From CAYRLZ01 sp964425275 (GTDB lineage Bacteria > Hydrothermota > Tepidihabitantia > Tepidihabitantales > JBDRVQ01): DNA of 23,650 bases. Positions 1 to 6,256 of this stretch are shown here, piece by piece. A model generated the notes under the pieces. That model did not search any database, was not told the DNA's origin, and saw only the letters and a program-made list of their open reading frames with translations. The number at the start of each line of letters is the position of its first letter. Position 1 is the first letter of the stretch. Made by a program: the position numbers and the translations under genes. The stretch is taken from the NCBI GenBank assembly GCA_964425275.1, contig CAYRLZ010000082.1, positions 1 to 23,650 of the forward strand, read 5' to 3'.

Positions 1-13
1 ATAGAAGGAAAAA

Positions 14-86
14 CTCCCCGGGCAGGACTCGAACCTGCAACCTTGTGGTTAACAGCCACCTGCTCCACCGATTGAGCTACCGGGGA
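14..86 (-). tRNA. tRNA-Asn (anticodon GTT)
   Basis: The minus strand folds into a complete cloverleaf. The acceptor stem TCCCCGG pairs with CCGGGGA, the discriminator is G, and the D arm, variable loop and GGTTCGAGTCC T arm are all present. The anticodon loop CTGTTAA gives GTT, which is Asn. No 3' CCA is encoded. A consensus promoter lies 7 nt upstream, so it is probably transcribed as a single gene. Confidence 0.96.
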
Positions 87-93
87 ATGTCTG

Positions 94-121
94 ATTATAG
101 TAAATTTTAATCACCCGTCAA
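94..121 (-). promoter_or_regulatory. Promoter of tRNA-Asn, TTGACG-16-TATAAT
   Basis: On the minus strand TTGACG (121-116) and TATAAT (99-94) are separated by exactly 16 nt. The -10 box ends 7 nt before the tRNA 5' end, so transcription would begin at or next to the mature end. The promoter sits just beyond the stop codon of the protease gene. Confidence 0.85.
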
Positions 122-132
122 GAAGGGGTAGA

Positions 133-3006
133 TTAGCGCAATAGGACAAATTTCTTTACGCTATTGCCAAAGCCGGTTTGAAGCAAAACGAGATATAACC
201 CCGAAGAACATTCCTTGCCGTTTTCCTTCCCATCCCAGTAGGCACCAATCGCTTCTAATTCTTCTTTTCTTGTATATCTTCCTGGTGGCACCTTTTTTTC
301 ACTTTCAATCTTTTTAATCAGTTTTCCTCTCAGGTCATAAATCCGAATTTTTATCCAGGTAAGATTATTTAGATAAATAGGGAAATAAATCTTATCATGC
401 GCACCAATGATAAATGGCTGTGGGAAAATATCGCCAATCTCATTCTTTTTATACGGAGAAAGTTGGGGAGGATAAATTTTTAATAAGGAATCAATATTCG
501 GTAGCCCCCAACCCATAGTGTTTGTCGGGACACTTTGGCTAGCCGTAGAAAATAGCGCCTTTTTTACTGAATCAATATTCCAGTTGGGATGCGACTCTAA
601 AACAAGGGCACAAAGACCGGCAATTAAGGCCGTTGCCGATGATGTGCCAATGCTGTATTCATAACAACCATTAAGATAAGGACAGGCAACAACCGCATTA
701 GAAGATAGGGCGACTAAGTCCGGTTTTATCCGACCGTCAACGGTCGGACCGGCACCACTTCCCTTCCAAGAGGTAGAATCCAAATTTACACCACCAACTG
801 TCAGAACCCCATCGGCATCACCGGGGGCAACTAAATAAGGGGTAGGCCAAGGATAGGTTAAAGAATCCCTCCCCCGATTTCCCATCGCGGTTACAATAAT
901 TAGACCGCGTTTTGCCGCAATACCCGCCGCAATTGATGTGACACAAGTTGCGCCATCAAAATCTTTATCCGTATACCAGCCGCGATAGCCTAAGGAACTG
1001 GAGATGATATCAGCCCCATTCCTTTCCGCCCATTCTAAGCCCTTTACCCAATTATCTTCTTCTACGATAAACTCATAATTTATCCGGTTCTTTACATAAA
1101 GCCTCTCGGTCTTGGCGACAATCAGTTCCGCACCTGGGGCAACGCCAATCAGATTGCCCTTAGAATAACCAGCAATTAACGAAGCCATCCTGGTTCCATG
1201 ATAGGGTTGTTCCGGAAAGGTTATCTCTTCTCCTATCTCTTCATCAGTATTATCATCACCATTTTTTAGCCAGAGGGTATATATATCTCCCCCAACCAGA
1301 AAAATTTGTGGGTCATAGAGAAAATCCGATGTATCAATACTTATCTTCTCCCACTCGCCGCGGGTAAGAGATTTAAATAAATGAATCCGGCCATCCTTTT
1401 CTAACGCCAAATAAAATGTATCTCTTCCTAAAAAGGAGAAATTACCGAGGTGAGAAAGATTCTCTAAGATTTTTTTCTCTTCGCCCCAATTCCCATCGGA
1501 ATAAGCCTTATAACTGAGAGAGATTAAAGGGGGAAGGGAGTATAACTTAGCAAAAAGGAGGATGGTATCCAATACGGAATGGACCTTTATCTGAGAAACA
1601 TTGGCCGGAAATGGTGAGGGCATTTCAGTAAAGGTATTGCCACCATCCTCAGAGTGAAAGTGATAAACTGAACCTGTCTTTAATCCGAGGGCAAAGACAG
1701 AAACCTTTCCTTCCTTGGTGCTGGCGCCCGTAAGTTCCTTTATCTTTTCTGGAACGCTGGCGATAACTCCGGTTGACTGCCAAACGATAGAATCGGGAAA
1801 GGCCTGGGCAATTTTTATCTTGACCACCGAATCCATTTCGGTAAAGACTAAATATACCTTGTCCCCGAAAGAAAAGATAAATGGTCTCTTGCCACTCCCC
1901 AGCGCCTCAATTGGCTTTAAGACCATCTCTTGAAAATAACCAAAATAGATATTGGTATTGGTTCGCTCATCCGGGTCAGCGCCTTCAAAGGTAATTAGGG
2001 TATGGAAAAATTTGTCAAAAGCGAAAGAAAGGTGATGGAAGACAAAGTTTGGTAAAGCATGAGAAATCATCACCGGTGATTGCCAGCCGGAGGGCGAAAA
2101 AAGAGAATAAAACACCGCCCGGCGGGGATAGTTTAGATAAGTGGTGTCGGCAATATAAAAAAGACCGGGCTGGGTATCTCTCCCATTATTAGAAAAGAGA
2201 TAAGTTATTTTTGCGTCTTCAATATTACGGAAGTTTTTTAACCGCGTCGTCTCCGGAATAAATCCATTACCCCTTCTTGCCTGGAAGAAATTAGAACCGG
2301 CTAAAAAGTCATGCTCCTTAAAGACCTTAATATTTTCAACCGCACTGTGAACCGTGGTATCTTCAAGATTCCTCTTCTTTCTTTTCAGCCCAGTGTCTAA
2401 AAGTCCAATTTTCACATTAGAGCCATAAATCCCTCTCTCGTGCGCCTTATGAACGCCAAGCATAGCAATCTGTCTAAAAGACATCCCGTAAAGTTTGCTA
2501 TACGGCGCGGTATCCTCGCCCTGAACTCTTTCCGGTACCTGGACTTCAAAGGTATTCATCTTTAATGGCCTTATTTCATAGACAAAAGGGAGGCGGTAAA
2601 TTTTGGAAAGGAGCGATTGGTCAACCTCAAAACTAGCGGCATTCAACCAGTTAGATACATTCCGCAACCGTCCGCCCAAGGCGATTATCTCATCTATGTA
2701 TTTTTGGTAAACCGGTAAATCATAAAAGTCATAAGCCACACCTCTCTTTTGTAATCTCTTTTCAATTACCGCCGCTGGGTAATCCAAAGAGAAATTTTTA
2801 AGGAGATTCTGGTATTCGCCCTCGGTTCTAAAACCCTTATCCGTAAAAAATATCCAGACCAGATTACTTTCACTCAAAGAGAGTCTACTCTTTACCGGTT
2901 CCCGATAAAAAGGAAAGGCAATTAAATATAAGGTTGGGAAAAGGAAAGAGAGGACGGCTAATATAAAACCCTTACCGATTTTTTCTTTGCCAGTAAAAGA
3001 TATCAT
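133..3006 (-). CDS. Secreted subtilisin-like (S8) serine protease with beta-propeller-like insert and T9SS/FlgD-type C-terminus
   Basis: A 957-residue exported endopeptidase. The start at 3006 is chosen because AAAGGAG lies 5 nt upstream and a signal peptide or membrane anchor follows at once (about residues 12-32); the frame stays open upstream to 3249 but without signal-like character. Domains in order are: a propeptide-like region (about 40-155) of the kind seen in FCB-group subtilases; catalytic Asp204 in LLDTG; an extra region of about 350 residues; His603 in YHGT; oxyanion Asn710 in AMGN; and nucleophile Ser789 in GTSSA. The last 80 or so residues form an Ig-like sorting domain (IRIYDLRGKLIKKI, YWDGKENG, SGLYLVLL, ending KKFVLLR) typical of T9SS or FlgD-like tails. 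The Asp-His gap is normally a few dozen residues. The insert has an Asp-box (SEDGGNTF) and repeated beta motifs, so a sialidase-like propeller is inferred. All catalytic residues are intact. The small membrane-protein gene ends 29 bp upstream and may be co-transcribed. Confidence 0.93.
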   Translation of the reverse strand: MISFTGKEKIGKGFILAVLSFLFPTLYLIAFPFYREPVKSRLSLSESNLVWIFFTDKGFRTEGEYQNLLKNFSLDYPAAVIEKRLQKRGVAYDFYDLPVYQKYIDEIIALGGRLRNVSNWLNAASFEVDQSLLSKIYRLPFVYEIRPLKMNTFEVQVPERVQGEDTAPYSKLYGMSFRQIAMLGVHKAHERGIYGSNVKIGLLDTGLKRKKRNLEDTTVHSAVENIKVFKEHDFLAGSNFFQARRGNGFIPETTRLKNFRNIEDAKITYLFSNNGRDTQPGLFYIADTTYLNYPRRAVFYSLFSPSGWQSPVMISHALPNFVFHHLSFAFDKFFHTLITFEGADPDERTNTNIYFGYFQEMVLKPIEALGSGKRPFIFSFGDKVYLVFTEMDSVVKIKIAQAFPDSIVWQSTGVIASVPEKIKELTGASTKEGKVSVFALGLKTGSVYHFHSEDGGNTFTEMPSPFPANVSQIKVHSVLDTILLFAKLYSLPPLISLSYKAYSDGNWGEEKKILENLSHLGNFSFLGRDTFYLALEKDGRIHLFKSLTRGEWEKISIDTSDFLYDPQIFLVGGDIYTLWLKNGDDNTDEEIGEEITFPEQPYHGTRMASLIAGYSKGNLIGVAPGAELIVAKTERLYVKNRINYEFIVEEDNWVKGLEWAERNGADIISSSLGYRGWYTDKDFDGATCVTSIAAGIAAKRGLIIVTAMGNRGRDSLTYPWPTPYLVAPGDADGVLTVGGVNLDSTSWKGSGAGPTVDGRIKPDLVALSSNAVVACPYLNGCYEYSIGTSSATALIAGLCALVLESHPNWNIDSVKKALFSTASQSVPTNTMGWGLPNIDSLLKIYPPQLSPYKKNEIGDIFPQPFIIGAHDKIYFPIYLNNLTWIKIRIYDLRGKLIKKIESEKKVPPGRYTRKEELEAIGAYWDGKENGKECSSGLYLVLLQTGFGNSVKKFVLLR

Positions 3007-3035
3007 TTTTTCTCCTTTCCGCTCCCTTTTAATCA

Positions 3036-3347
3036 TCATACCCGGGGAGCGAAAAATCTTGAAAACTGGGTTATTCCGGTAATTATCATTACAATAAGAA
3101 AGACCAAGGCGAGGGTGATGTTTATTATCCCAAAAATAAGGCAGATTTTTCCAATTCGCTTTGCCTGGGATGTCTTTCCAGCATTCAGGAGGATAAGACC
3201 AACGATTATCCCAAAGAAGGGATAGATCAGTGAGAAGATATAGAGCCAAGTGACATTGAGCAAATAAAAAATATCAATGAAGGCATTCAGCCTTTCGGTA
3301 TCTAAATTTTTTATTTCTTCCTTCCGCTCGTCAGGTGCGTAGCACAC
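3036..3347 (-). CDS. Small two-helix membrane protein, function unknown
   Basis: A 103-residue protein if GTG at 3347 is the start. The frame is open further upstream, but that part lies inside tRNA-Lys and cannot be coding. There is no Shine-Dalgarno, but TATAAA lies 6 nt before the GTG, matching the leaderless layout seen elsewhere in the window. A charged N-terminal segment of about 20 residues (DERKEEIKNLDTERLN) precedes two hydrophobic helices rich in Gly and Ile. A short polar loop (NAGKTSQAKRIGK) joins them. The architecture resembles DUF4190-like two-helix proteins, but I cannot assign a family. It ends 29 bp before the protease start and may serve that protein's export or simply share its transcript. 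Its reality is likely but not certain. Confidence 0.55.
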   Translation of the reverse strand: MCYAPDERKEEIKNLDTERLNAFIDIFYLLNVTWLYIFSLIYPFFGIIVGLILLNAGKTSQAKRIGKICLIFGIINITLALVFLIVMIITGITQFSRFFAPRV

Positions 3348-3357
3348 TTTTAATTTA

Positions 3358-3430
3358 TACCCCGCGGAGGAGTTGAACCTCCAACCCACGGATTAAGAAT
3401 CCGTTGCTCTGCCAGTTGAGCTAGCGGGGC
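3358..3430 (-). tRNA. tRNA-Lys (anticodon CTT)
   Basis: Complete minus-strand cloverleaf. The acceptor GCCCCGC pairs with GCGGGGT, with a G-T wobble at the first position. The discriminator is A. The anticodon loop TTCTTAA on stem ACGGA/TCCGT gives CTT, which is Lys. It is the last gene of the five-tRNA cluster and has no encoded CCA. Confidence 0.95.
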
Positions 3431-3443
3431 CGGATGTTGGCCA

Positions 3444-3517
3444 TGCGCCCGGCGCGACTCGAACGCGCAGCCTACGGGTTCGAAGCCCGGCGCTCTTTCC
3501 CATTGAGCTACGGGCGC
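3444..3517 (-). tRNA. tRNA-Arg (anticodon TCG)
   Basis: Minus-strand cloverleaf with a perfect acceptor stem (GCGCCCG/CGGGCGC) and discriminator A. The loop CTTCGAA gives anticodon TCG, which is Arg. The outermost anticodon-stem pair is a C-T mismatch; the other four pair. No CCA is encoded. Confidence 0.94.
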
Positions 3518-3520
3518 CAG

Positions 3521-3594
3521 GGTGAGTGACGGGATTTGAACCCGCAACCACTGGAGCCACAGTCCAGTGCTCTAACCATTGAGCTACACTCACC
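3521..3594 (-). tRNA. tRNA-His (anticodon GTG)
   Basis: Minus-strand cloverleaf with acceptor GTGAGTG/CACTCAC. The loop CTGTGGC gives anticodon GTG, which is His. A G is encoded at the -1 position (3594) opposite discriminator C (3521), the identity pair expected for bacterial tRNA-His. The 5' boundary includes that G. Confidence 0.96.
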
Positions 3595-3623
3595 ATAAAA
3601 TATCTTCCCGATTTTTAACTACC

Positions 3624-3697
<74 letters not shown>

Positions 3698-3698
3698 A

Positions 3699-3773
3699 TC
3701 GGGGAGACTGGATTTGAACCAGCGACCCCCGCGTCCCAAGCGCGGTGCGCTATCCGGGCTGCGCTACTCCCCG
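3699..3773 (-). tRNA. tRNA-Pro (anticodon TGG)
   Basis: Minus-strand cloverleaf with acceptor CGGGGAG/CTCCCCG and discriminator A. The anticodon stem CCGCG/CGCGG is perfect, and the loop CTTGGGA gives TGG, which is Pro. It is the first gene of the cluster, directly behind a consensus promoter. Confidence 0.96.
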
Positions 3774-3780
3774 TCCTTTT

Positions 3781-3808
3781 ATGATACCCAAATTCTAATT
3801 TGTGTCAA
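3781..3808 (-). promoter_or_regulatory. Promoter of the five-tRNA cluster, TTGACA-16-TATCAT
   Basis: On the minus strand TTGACA (3808-3803) and TATCAT (3786-3781) are separated by 16 nt, and the -10 ends 7 nt before tRNA-Pro. The -35 is one arm of an inverted repeat, TGTCAA-GTT-TTGACA at 3803-3816 on the plus strand. A second -35-like box therefore faces the opposite way, but no good -10 follows it. Confidence 0.85.
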
Positions 3809-3927
3809 GTTTTGACAGGTCCAGGTGAATTCAAACTTATCCAAAATCCTTTTATTAAATAAGAATTTAACCGAGAGGACTTAAATGAACCGGTTTAGAC
3901 TTTTCGGGCGGTTAAAAATCGGTATTT

Positions 3928-5709
3928 TTAGCGGGAGGCACGTGGGGTGGCACGGAAGTCTTTAATCTCCGGGGTTCTGGTAAGTTCATAAAAGAGTCGT
4001 TCGGTAAAAGACCTAACCTGATTTTCACGATACATCTCCGGATTAAATACATTCTGTTCTTCTTTCCCCTCACCGAGAATTATAAACACTGCCCAATCGG
4101 TGATTATCGGCGGTGAAAGTTCACCCGGTTCCAAGGCATAAGCCGCACCGGCAAATTCACTCCCCTTGGTCTGCCGACAGACCTGGAAAGAATTGAATTC
4201 TTCGGTCTTATATTCCAAACCCTCCTCTTGCGCCACCGTTTTTAAGGACCTCGTAGTCTTAACTCGCTCATAGACCCTCTGGGCATATTCTACCATCCTC
4301 TTTTGATTTTTTTCACTCTTTACCTTAAATTCTATAATATGTTTTACCTGGTCAAATGGTCGGTATTTTAAGTTCTCCACCTTGTCCAATACGAATATAT
4401 AATATTCGTCTCCCAAGCCTTTTATCGGCTGGGAACAAGTGCCTGGCTTGGAATTAAAAGCAAACCATTCTAATTGGGAAGGACTGGCTAACCTCGGCCA
4501 GGAGAGCCCTTTCCCTTTGGTCAGTGGTGGTAGGGGAATAGCAAAATAACCATACTGCTTGATAACCGTATCAAAACCCTCGGTATTTGCCTTCTCAATA
4601 AATGTGGCCATTGAATCAAAAAGGGCAGCAAGGGTTGAGGGGGATAATTTAATCCGACAAATAATCCTTCTCACTCTTATACTATCTTTGTCTATTTTTT
4701 CTACCTTCACGATTTGATAGGTATCACCTCTTTGGAACACCGGTGAGAATGAGTCTTGCGGAATCTTTTTAAGTTGTTTAGCCAGGCTACTATCAATTGA
4801 GGAAAATTTGAGCCACAAAGGAAAGGTATCCTGCGGATTATCGGAAAAGTCCATTACCGTCAGTGAGAAATCTTCCCCGCCTCTTAACTGCTTCTCGGCC
4901 TCTTCAATATTAGATTTGGCTTCATTAGAATCGGAACTGGGGATTTGAATTGGAAAGACCAGGCAGCGGAGCTGAGCCAAAGGTTTTGCCTCAAAGTCCT
5001 TCTTATGCCTCTCATAGTATCTACGCAATTCCCTTTCGTTTAATTTCTCCTCGGTTGAGAATTTTTGGTGGGTAATTGTAATATAGGATACTTTAATCCG
5101 TTTATTTTCTCGGCTTGCCCTTTCTTCTGCTGCCGCCGATGTTACCCGAAAAGAGGATTGGACATCAATCCGGAACTTCTCCTTTGGTATCATCTCAAAG
5201 AGTTCTCGGGCATAGAGAGTAAAGTATTCTTGATTCTCTCTACTTTGCAGAAGTGTTAAATATTTCTGATAATCAAAATTACCCGCACTGTCTTTTAGTT
5301 CCGGTCGCTCTAAAAGTTCGGGTGGCGGGTTTCCTTTCATTATCTCAAATATCTCCTGCCCGGTTACGGTAATGCCTGATTTTTTTAATACCTCCTCCCA
5401 ATTCTTCTCCTGCACCAAATATTGCCAGACCTGGTCTTCTAATTTTATCCTCTCTTCCTCGGAAATATCCTTCGCCTTCCTCTCCCTTAATATCCGGTAT
5501 AAGAAGTAGTCATAGACATTCCTAAATTCATTGACGGTTATCGGCCTTTCGCCAATATAACCAATAATACCCTTTTGCCAAGGTGAACGACTACCCAACC
5601 CGCCGGTGCGCAGCAGTTGCCACAATTCGGAAAGTAAAAACCCGCCGACAAAACTAAAGGCGACAATAAACATTACCACCTTTACTCGTTTTCGCATCTT
5701 AGAAATCAT
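3928..5709 (-). CDS. Membrane-anchored PpiD/SurA-like peptidyl-prolyl isomerase or foldase
   Basis: A 593-residue protein, close to the usual PpiD length of about 620. Residues 1-8 are basic, followed by one membrane anchor (about 9-30, VVMFIVAFSFVGGFLL), so the bulk is periplasmic. Residues about 36-190 match the SurA/PpiD N-terminal chaperone region (GYIGERPITVNEFRNVYDYF). A parvulin-type segment follows at about 225-345, with AEKQLRGGEDFS and a DTYQIVKVEKI strand. The C-terminal half (about 395-570) has a second PpiD-like region. The rotamase motif is degenerate, so chaperone activity is more certain than isomerase activity. Its expected job is folding outer-membrane and secreted proteins such as the PorV-like protein and the protease in this window. 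ATG at 5709 has no Shine-Dalgarno, but TAAAAT ends 5 nt before it. ATG at 5697 is a second possible start. Confidence 0.85.
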   Translation of the reverse strand: MISKMRKRVKVVMFIVAFSFVGGFLLSELWQLLRTGGLGSRSPWQKGIIGYIGERPITVNEFRNVYDYFLYRILRERKAKDISEEERIKLEDQVWQYLVQEKNWEEVLKKSGITVTGQEIFEIMKGNPPPELLERPELKDSAGNFDYQKYLTLLQSRENQEYFTLYARELFEMIPKEKFRIDVQSSFRVTSAAAEERASRENKRIKVSYITITHQKFSTEEKLNERELRRYYERHKKDFEAKPLAQLRCLVFPIQIPSSDSNEAKSNIEEAEKQLRGGEDFSLTVMDFSDNPQDTFPLWLKFSSIDSSLAKQLKKIPQDSFSPVFQRGDTYQIVKVEKIDKDSIRVRRIICRIKLSPSTLAALFDSMATFIEKANTEGFDTVIKQYGYFAIPLPPLTKGKGLSWPRLASPSQLEWFAFNSKPGTCSQPIKGLGDEYYIFVLDKVENLKYRPFDQVKHIIEFKVKSEKNQKRMVEYAQRVYERVKTTRSLKTVAQEEGLEYKTEEFNSFQVCRQTKGSEFAGAAYALEPGELSPPIITDWAVFIILGEGKEEQNVFNPEMYRENQVRSFTERLFYELTRTPEIKDFRATPRASR

Positions 5710-5714
5710 AACTT

Positions 5715-5742
5715 ATTTTACCGCATTTTACCAAAAAGTCAA
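5715..5742 (-). promoter_or_regulatory. Promoter of the PpiD/SurA-like gene, leaderless layout
   Basis: On the minus strand TTGACT (5742-5737), a 16-nt spacer and TAAAAT (5720-5715) are followed after 5 nt by the ATG. Transcription would start at or within a nucleotide or two of the start codon, leaving no room for a ribosome-binding site. Confidence 0.75.
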
Positions 5743-5767
5743 CGGCAAGAAAATAATAAAGGTCATC

Positions 5768-5786
5768 CAATTTTCCACAAAAATTG
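5768..5786. repeat. Inverted repeat upstream of the PpiD-like promoter
   Basis: CAATTTT-CCACA-AAAATTG is a perfect 7-bp stem with a 5-nt spacer, 25 bp beyond the -35 box. It could be an operator or a weak hairpin. Nothing in the sequence decides which. Confidence 0.4.
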
Positions 5787-5806
5787 ACAAGAGCTCGGAA
5801 GACAAT

Positions 5807-6034
5807 AATAGCATTCCGAATAGGACTCTTTATAGGAAAGAGAATAGCATCCTGAATAGCACCCCCAATAGGGCGGAGAATAGAACCCCGAATAGGAAAG
5901 GGAATAGAGTTCTCAGTATGGTAGAGAATAGGACTTCTAATAGGTAAGAGAATAGAATCCCCAATAGAACCCCGAATAGGAAAGAAAATAGGGCTTAGAA
6001 TAGGGCATTTAATACCATCCCCAATAGCACCCCC
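5807..6034. repeat. Array 1: 19 tandem units of exactly 12 bp, consensus AATAG plus 7 variable bases
   Basis: Units start at 5807 and every 12 bp to 6023 with no insertion or deletion. Sixteen of 19 begin AATAG; the exceptions are TATAG (5831), AGTAT (5915) and AATAC (6011). The other seven bases vary widely and tend to be purine-rich (such as GAAAGAG) or C-rich (such as CACCCCC). Units 2-3 form a hairpin, CTCTTT-ATAGG-AAAGAG. Because 12 is a multiple of 3, long frames stay open through the array on both strands, giving tetrapeptide-periodic nonsense, so I do not call a gene here. It differs from CRISPR in having a 5-bp constant part and no separate spacers. A related array lies at 23513. Confidence 0.9.
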
Positions 6035-6110
6035 TCTACCACCCAGTATCTTTAATGAAAAATCCTCTAAGTCTTGTATAATCAATGACTTAACTCAAAA
6101 AACCGCCCTT

Positions 6111-6139
6111 AAAAAATATTAGTGACACTAATATTTTTT
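6111..6139. terminator. Perfect 14-bp inverted repeat, possible bidirectional terminator or operator
   Basis: AAAAAATATTAGTG, one A, then CACTAATATTTTTT. The outer six A/T pairs give a T-run on both strands, as in bidirectional intrinsic terminators. The inner stem is AT-rich and weak, so a symmetric protein-binding site is an alternative. It separates the 12-bp array from the promoter of the gene at 6257. No gene converges on it from either side, which is unusual for a terminator. Confidence 0.5.
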
Positions 6140-6222
6140 GTACCTCTACCCTTAACCTCCGGTCTTGGTTTTTTTCTGATTTCTTAAAGAAGAGGATTTC
6201 CCCTAATATAACTTTACCTCAC

Positions 6223-6250
6223 TTGACAGCCTGGGATTTTGTAATAAACT
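6223..6250 (+). promoter_or_regulatory. Promoter of the gene at 6257, TTGACA-16-TAAACT
   Basis: A perfect -35 (6223-6228) is followed after 16 nt by a weak -10, TAAACT (6245-6250). The GTG start lies 6 nt beyond. AGGAGG sits directly against the GTG (6252-6257), too close to act as a ribosome-binding site for it. Confidence 0.65.
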
Positions 6251-6256
6251 TAGGAG

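Larger units (their letters stand above)
5710..6256. other. 547-bp divergent intergenic region
   Basis: No credible gene. From left to right it holds the minus-strand promoter (5715-5742), an inverted repeat (5768-5786), the 12-bp array (5807-6034), a perfect inverted repeat (6111-6139), a T- and C-rich stretch without clear function (6140-6220), and a plus-strand promoter (6223-6250). A lone TATAAT at 6077-6082 has no partner -35 at normal spacing. Confidence 0.85.

Noticed and set aside
3007..3249. N-terminal extension of the protease back to 3249
   Set aside because: It overlaps the small membrane-protein gene in another frame, lacks protein-like character, and a strong ribosome-binding site plus signal peptide mark 3006 as the start.
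3350..3596. Two overlapping open frames of 65-67 codons on the minus strand
   Set aside because: They lie entirely within the tRNA-Lys, tRNA-Arg and tRNA-His genes.
3803..3816. Divergent plus-strand promoter from the TGTCAA-GTT-TTGACA palindrome
   Set aside because: No acceptable -10 at 16-17 nt and no gene downstream on the plus strand before 5 kb.
5606..5947. Plus-strand open frame through the PpiD-like gene 5' end and array 1 (NR-x-x repeats)
   Set aside because: Antisense to a real gene for its first third, then pure repeat. No promoter or start signal.
5807..6034. CRISPR array
   Set aside because: The constant part is only 5 bp, the period is 12 bp, and there are no separate repeat and spacer segments and no cas genes.
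5699..6085. Open frame of about 128 codons on the minus strand across array 1 with a tetrapeptide pattern (x-P/S/A-I-x)
   Set aside because: The frame stays open only because the 12-bp unit is a multiple of three. It needs a TTG start without ribosome-binding site and runs through the PpiD-like promoter into its coding start.
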